Assembly (NCBI GenBank): GCA_028293725.1
Contig: JAQGOE010000256.1
Coordinates: forward strand, 1-8,620
Origin: Gammaproteobacteria bacterium
GTDB lineage: Bacteria > Pseudomonadota > Gammaproteobacteria > Steroidobacterales > Steroidobacteraceae
Reading direction: 5' to 3'
Length of the DNA stretch: 8,620 bases
The notes under the pieces are model-generated. The model was not told the DNA's origin. It made no database searches and saw only the letters and a program-made list of their open reading frames with translations. The position numbers and the translations under genes were made by a program. Numbering within the stretch: the stretch's first letter is position 1; each line of letters starts with the position of its first letter. Of the stretch, positions 5,718-8,620 are shown in pieces.

Positions 5718-7964
5718 TTATTCGGGATTCTCGTCGTTCTGGTCTTGCTCGTCCGTTTCCCCGTCACCGCGCACCGGCTCGCCGTGTACGTTGCGCGTAT
5801 GTGCATGTGCGGCGATCGTGCGCGTGACGCGTGTTACGTCGGGCATACGGCGGATGACGCGCACTATACGTGCCAGATGCTTCCTATCGTGAACTCGGAG
5901 CTCGAACGTCAAAATCGAAGCGTCGCTGTCCTGCTCGTCGATCGAGACGTGGTCAATGTTCGTCTCAGTGCTCGCAATCGCGGCCGCTACCGCCGCTAGT
6001 ACCCCTGTGCGGTTCGCGACGTAGACGCGTATCTCGGAGCTGAACTGGCGATCCGGGGTCGTTTGCCAACTGACTGGCAGCCATTTCTCGGGATGCTTGC
6101 GGTAGTCCTCCACGTTCACGCAATTCTCGCGGTGTATGACGACACCGCGGCCCGCGGAGAGAAACGCGAAGATCGGATCGTATGGAATCGGGAAGCAACA
6201 ACGGGCGTAGGTGACGAGAAGTCCTTCCGTACCCGCGATCGCCAGTGGCGCGGGCGCTCCCGTGCCGTTCTCGGTTTGCGCGCTGGGGAGGAGCCGGCGT
6301 GCCACGAGAGGAGCCAGGCGCTCGCCCAGTCCAATTCTCTCGTAAAGCTCATCCAGATCCTTCATGCCCAGCTCGCCGAGCGCGGCCTGCTGCGCTTCGG
6401 GTGTCACATCATCGAGTGATACGCGGAATTCACCGAGCGCCTGGTTGAGAAGTCGTTGTCCGAGCGCGATCGCCTCGGTCCGGCGCAGGCTCTTCAGATA
6501 GTGGCGGATTGCGTTTCGCGCCTTCGCGGTGACGACGAAGTTCACCCACGACGGATTGGGCATCGCACCCTTCGCTGTGATGATCTCCACGGTCTGGCCG
6601 TTGCGCAGAACGGTACGCAGGGGTGTTAAACGCCGATCCACTTTGGCCGCGACACAACGATTGCCGATGTCAGTGTGTACCGAGTAGGCGAAGTCGACCA
6701 CGGTAGCGCCACTCGGCAGGCGCAGGATGGTGCCCTTGGGCGTGAACACGTACACCTTGTCGGGGAAAAGGTCGACTTTGACGCTCTCGAGGAATTCCTC
6801 GGAGGAGCCGTCTTCCTGCAACTCGACCAGGTTGGAGAGCCACTCGCGCGTGCGCGCCTGCTGCATGGAGTCGGCCGAGGCCTCGCCGCTTTTGTATTTC
6901 CAATGCGCGGCAATGCCCGCTTCGGCAACCCGATGCATGTCTTCCGTGCGAATCTGCACCTCGATCGGCACGCCGTTCGGTCCAAACAGCGTGGTGTGCA
7001 GCGACTGGTAGCCGTTCACTCGGGGAATGGCGATGTAGTCTTTGAAGCGGCCCGGCATCGGCTTGAACACCGCATGGACGATGCCCAGCGTGCGGTAGCA
7101 CGTGTCCGGCTTGTCGACAATCACCCGGATCCCATACACGTCGACGATCTCGTTGAGGATCGCTCGCTTGCGACGCATCTTGTTGTAGATGCTGTACAAA
7201 TGCTTCTCGCGCGTCTCGACCCGCGCCGGAATGCCGTTCTTGAGCAGACCCGCGTTGAGCTGCTGCTCGATCTTCTTGAGAAATTCTTTCTGATTGCCGC
7301 GCGCTTTCTTCAACGTGCGCTCGAGAACCAGGTAGCGGCGCGGATACAGCGCGTGGAACCCGAGATCCTCGAGCTCCAACTTCATGTTGTAGAGACCGAG
7401 GCGCTCGGCGATCGGCGCGTAAATCTCGAGCGTTTCACGCGCGATCGCACGACGTCTTGGAGGCGCCATCGCCTCGATCGTGCGCATGTTGTGTGTACGA
7501 TCCGCGAGCTTCACGAGGATGACGCGCAGATCGCGCACCATCGCGAGAAGCATCTTACGGAATGACTCCGCCTGAGCTTCCTCGCGGCTCTTGAACTTGA
7601 TCTGATCTAGCTTTGTGACACCGTCGACGAGTTCGGCAACATCCGCGCCGAAGCGCGCCGCTAGCTGATCCTTTGGCGTCGGTGTGTCTTCAATGACGTC
7701 GTGCAGGATCGCCGCGATGATGGTGTCGGCGTCGAGGTGGAGGTCCGCGAGAATCGACGCAGCAGCTACCGGATGAGCGATGTACGGCTCACCGGAAAGT
7801 CGCTTCTGTCCTTTGTGGGCTGAGGCGCCGAACTCGGCGGCCTCGCGGATGCGGGCAATCTGCTCGGCGGGAAGGTAGCTGCCGACCGCGGCCAGCAGCT
7901 CTTTTAATCCGGGAGTGCGCCTTCCGCCGGGGAGCAGTCCCAGGAGCGAAGACGCGTAGTCCAT
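5718..7964 (-). CDS. spoT: bifunctional (p)ppGpp synthetase/hydrolase SpoT
   Basis: SpoT is a RelA/SpoT-homologue that hydrolyses, and more weakly makes, the alarmone (p)ppGpp, tuning transcription and growth to nutrient state. The 748 residues show, in order: the HD hydrolase domain (about 40-190) with His50, HDVIEDT (88-94) and LADRTHNMR (153-161); the synthetase domain (about 250-360) with Asp275, RFKD (306-309) and EVQIRT (335-340); TGS (VYVFTPKGTILRLPSGA, 404-420); a zinc-finger-like region with Cys589-Cys590; and a C-terminal ACT domain (about 643-712). The intact HD motif and the RxKD signature, rather than RelA's ExDD, mark it as a bifunctional SpoT-type enzyme. E. coli SpoT has 702 residues. 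The excess is about 17 residues at the N-terminus and a 32-residue acidic tail after VTRVTRT. The ATG at 7964 lacks a clear Shine-Dalgarno and follows a GC hairpin. It lies 37 bases after rpoZ and 23 before ridA. Confidence 0.98.
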   Translation of the reverse strand: MDYASSLLGLLPGGRRTPGLKELLAAVGSYLPAEQIARIREAAEFGASAHKGQKRLSGEPYIAHPVAAASILADLHLDADTIIAAILHDVIEDTPTPKDQLAARFGADVAELVDGVTKLDQIKFKSREEAQAESFRKMLLAMVRDLRVILVKLADRTHNMRTIEAMAPPRRRAIARETLEIYAPIAERLGLYNMKLELEDLGFHALYPRRYLVLERTLKKARGNQKEFLKKIEQQLNAGLLKNGIPARVETREKHLYSIYNKMRRKRAILNEIVDVYGIRVIVDKPDTCYRTLGIVHAVFKPMPGRFKDYIAIPRVNGYQSLHTTLFGPNGVPIEVQIRTEDMHRVAEAGIAAHWKYKSGEASADSMQQARTREWLSNLVELQEDGSSEEFLESVKVDLFPDKVYVFTPKGTILRLPSGATVVDFAYSVHTDIGNRCVAAKVDRRLTPLRTVLRNGQTVEIITAKGAMPNPSWVNFVVTAKARNAIRHYLKSLRRTEAIALGQRLLNQALGEFRVSLDDVTPEAQQAALGELGMKDLDELYERIGLGERLAPLVARRLLPSAQTENGTGAPAPLAIAGTEGLLVTYARCCFPIPYDPIFAFLSAGRGVVIHRENCVNVEDYRKHPEKWLPVSWQTTPDRQFSSEIRVYVANRTGVLAAVAAAIASTETNIDHVSIDEQDSDASILTFELRVHDRKHLARIVRVIRRMPDVTRVTRTIAAHAHTRNVHGEPVRGDGETDEQDQNDENPE

Positions 7965-7978
7965 GGATAGTAAACGGC

Positions 7979-7997
7979 GGCGGTTCGGCTAGCCGCC
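7979..7997 (-). repeat. GC-rich inverted repeat in the rpoZ-spoT gap
   Basis: A 5-bp stem (7979-7983 with 7993-7997) can close a 9-base loop. A mutually exclusive perfect 10-base palindrome CGGCTAGCCG occupies 7986-7995. It ends 14 bases before the spoT start codon. On the minus strand it is followed by only three T residues, so it is not a convincing terminator; it could affect spoT translation, or be chance in GC-rich DNA. Confidence 0.3.
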
Positions 7998-8001
7998 CGC
8001 T

Positions 8002-8280
8002 TCAGTCTCCGAGTCCGAACTGCGGAGCGCGGAACGTCGACTGCATTTCGATCTCGGGCACGGCGGCCTCGGTCGGCGGCTCCGGCTCGCGCAGCATCTC
8101 GACGGTCACGTTACCAGCGGCGATCTCACGCAGGGCGACGACGGTCGGCTTGTCGTTTTCCCAGGCGACCGTGGGCTCGGCCCCATTCGCGAGGCGGCGG
8201 GCGCGTTGCGCGGCCAGCAGCACGAGCTGGAACAGGTTTTCCACGTTCGTCAGGCAGTCTTCAACGGTAATTCGTGCCAT
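8002..8280 (-). CDS. rpoZ: DNA-directed RNA polymerase omega subunit
   Basis: Omega binds the beta' subunit, helps fold and assemble RNA polymerase, and with beta' forms ppGpp site 1. The 92-residue protein (E. coli 91) begins [10 protein letters not shown], continues [15 protein letters not shown], and holds the signature [14 protein letters not shown] (about residues 41-54). Residues Ala2, Arg3 and Thr5, the omega positions described at the E. coli ppGpp site, are conserved. The usual NRF is NLF here. The C-terminal 35 residues are acidic, Pro/Glu-rich and variable, as in the family. The ATG at 8280 is the conserved start; only a weak GAG precedes it. It sits between gmk and spoT in the standard gammaproteobacterial order, placing a ppGpp target next to the ppGpp enzyme. 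Confidence 0.97.
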   Translation of the reverse strand: MARITVEDCLTNVENLFQLVLLAAQRARRLANGAEPTVAWENDKPTVVALREIAAGNVTVEMLREPEPPTEAAVPEIEMQSTFRAPQFGLGD

Positions 8281-8300
8281 AGCTCAATCTTTAGAGGAGG

Positions 8301-8317
8301 CGCGTCGCAAGGACGCG
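8301..8317 (-). repeat. perfect 6-bp hairpin upstream of rpoZ
   Basis: CGCGTC (8301-8306), a 5-base loop, and GACGCG (8312-8317) form a perfect stem that ends 20 bases before the rpoZ ATG. The bases downstream on the minus strand are CCTCCTC, not a T-run, so it is not a standard intrinsic terminator. A role in the rpoZ leader is possible but unsupported. Confidence 0.35.
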
Positions 8318-8335
8318 AGAGGTCAGCCAGTCTAC

Positions 8336-8346
8336 CCGATAATCGG
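8336..8346. repeat. small inverted repeat CCGAT-A-ATCGG in the gmk-rpoZ spacer
   Basis: A perfect 5-bp inverted repeat with one central base, the most AT-rich spot of this spacer. It could be a protein-binding half-site pair, but no family is suggested. I see no clear sigma70 promoter around it: TAGACT on the minus strand just downstream has no matching -35 at 16-18 bases. Confidence 0.25.
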
Positions 8347-8361
8347 TCAGTGAGGCCAGCC

Positions 8362-8395
8362 GGGTCGGCCAGGCGTCTACCAGGTAGGGTCGGCC
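8362..8395. repeat. direct repeat of GGGTCGGCC flanking an inverted repeat, after gmk
   Basis: GGGTCGGCC occurs at 8362-8370 and again at 8387-8395, 25 bases apart start to start. Between them CTACC-A-GGTAG (8377-8387) is a perfect 5-bp inverted repeat. It lies directly after the gmk stop codon. It has no T-run and no recognisable family; a minor structured spacer is the safest reading. Confidence 0.3.
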
Positions 8396-8396
8396 G

Positions 8397-8620
8397 TCAG
8401 GCAAGGAGTTCCGCCAGCAGGGGCTGCAGCGCCGGTCGGCCGGCGAGCAAATCCTCTCCTTCTCCGCCGACGATTCGCATGAGGTCGCTCACGGCGTGCT
8501 CGAAGTCGTCGTTGACGACCACGTAATCAAATTCTCGCCAATGGGTCATGTCGCCGACAGCGTCTCGCAGCCGTCTCTCGATGACCTCATTGGAGTCCGT
8601 AGCCCGGTTGCGCAGGCGCT
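8397..8620 (-). CDS. gmk: guanylate kinase Gmk (C-terminal part, runs in from the window edge)
   Basis: Gmk phosphorylates GMP to GDP with ATP and is essential for guanine nucleotide supply, in the cytosol. The last 73 residues are present. RLRNRATDSNEVIERRL at the start matches the region with the adenine- and phosphate-contacting arginines (E. coli RGRGQDSEEVIAKRM). It is followed by an aromatic-rich segment and FDYVVVNDDFEHAVSDL (E. coli YDYLIVNDDFDTALTDL), the signature of the last strand and helix. The complete protein is usually ~205 residues; the P-loop and GMP-binding half lie outside the window. The TGA is at 8399-8397. A 116-base spacer separates it from rpoZ, the same neighbour as in E. 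coli. The frame is intact as far as seen. Confidence 0.96.
   Translation of the reverse strand, partial: RLRNRATDSNEVIERRLRDAVGDMTHWREFDYVVVNDDFEHAVSDLMRIVGGEGEDLLAGRPALQPLLAELLA

Noticed and set aside
6675..7565. A 296-codon plus-strand open frame
   Set aside because: It lies entirely antisense inside spoT, whose protein is unmistakable; the high-GC codon pattern keeps the opposite strand open. Its translation shows no recognisable domain.
7979..7997. Intrinsic terminator between rpoZ and spoT
   Set aside because: The stem is only 5 bp and no proper T-run follows; the two genes are normally co-transcribed.
1..8620. A hidden defence system, mobile element, CRISPR array or RNA gene
   Set aside because: Coding sequence for well-known housekeeping genes fills nearly the whole window, the gaps are at most 151 bases, and no transposase, integrase, regular repeat array, tRNA-like or rRNA-like sequence was seen.

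Overview
The window is an ordinary, gap-poor stretch of a high-GC proteobacterial chromosome. All nine recognised genes lie on the minus strand, so transcription runs from high to low coordinates. The protein sequences point to a gammaproteobacterium. The order gmk-rpoZ-spoT-(x)-recG is the classic gammaproteobacterial arrangement, and the omega subunit ([10 protein letters not shown]..., ...RLANG..P) resembles my recollection of Xanthomonadales-type sequences. The placement in or near Xanthomonadales/Nevskiales/Steroidobacterales is an inference and was not tested by any search.

Layout in the direction of transcription: the 3' end of gmk (guanylate kinase, 8620-8397); a 116-base spacer with short repeats; rpoZ (RNA polymerase omega, 8280-8002); spoT ((p)ppGpp synthetase/hydrolase, 7964-5718); ridA (enamine/imine deaminase, 5694-5311); recG (branch-migration helicase, 5318-3207, overlapping the end of ridA by 8 bases); ubiA (4-hydroxybenzoate polyprenyltransferase, 3164-2232); dgkA (diacylglycerol kinase, 2203-1874); a 151-base spacer with a candidate biotin-controlled promoter; bioB (biotin synthase, 1722-667); a 108-base spacer; and the 5' part of bioF (AON synthase, 558-1, running off the window).

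From rpoZ to dgkA the gaps are 42 bases or less, so these genes are probably one transcription unit. It combines the stringent response (omega carries part of a ppGpp site on RNA polymerase, and SpoT makes and degrades ppGpp), metabolite damage control (RidA), replication-fork repair (RecG), ubiquinone synthesis (UbiA) and lipid recycling (DgkA). The bio genes appear to be a separate unit. Upstream of bioB there is a perfect TTGACA -35 element embedded in an imperfect inverted repeat whose half-site spacing (15 bases) matches known BirA operators.

I found no mobile element, phage gene, CRISPR array, tRNA or rRNA, and no evidence of a new multigene system. The points worth checking are small: the candidate BirA operator, a 15-codon reading frame whose stop overlaps the bioF start, a possibly mis-set dgkA start, a non-conserved acidic tail on SpoT, and ridA occupying the place held by trmH in E. 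coli.
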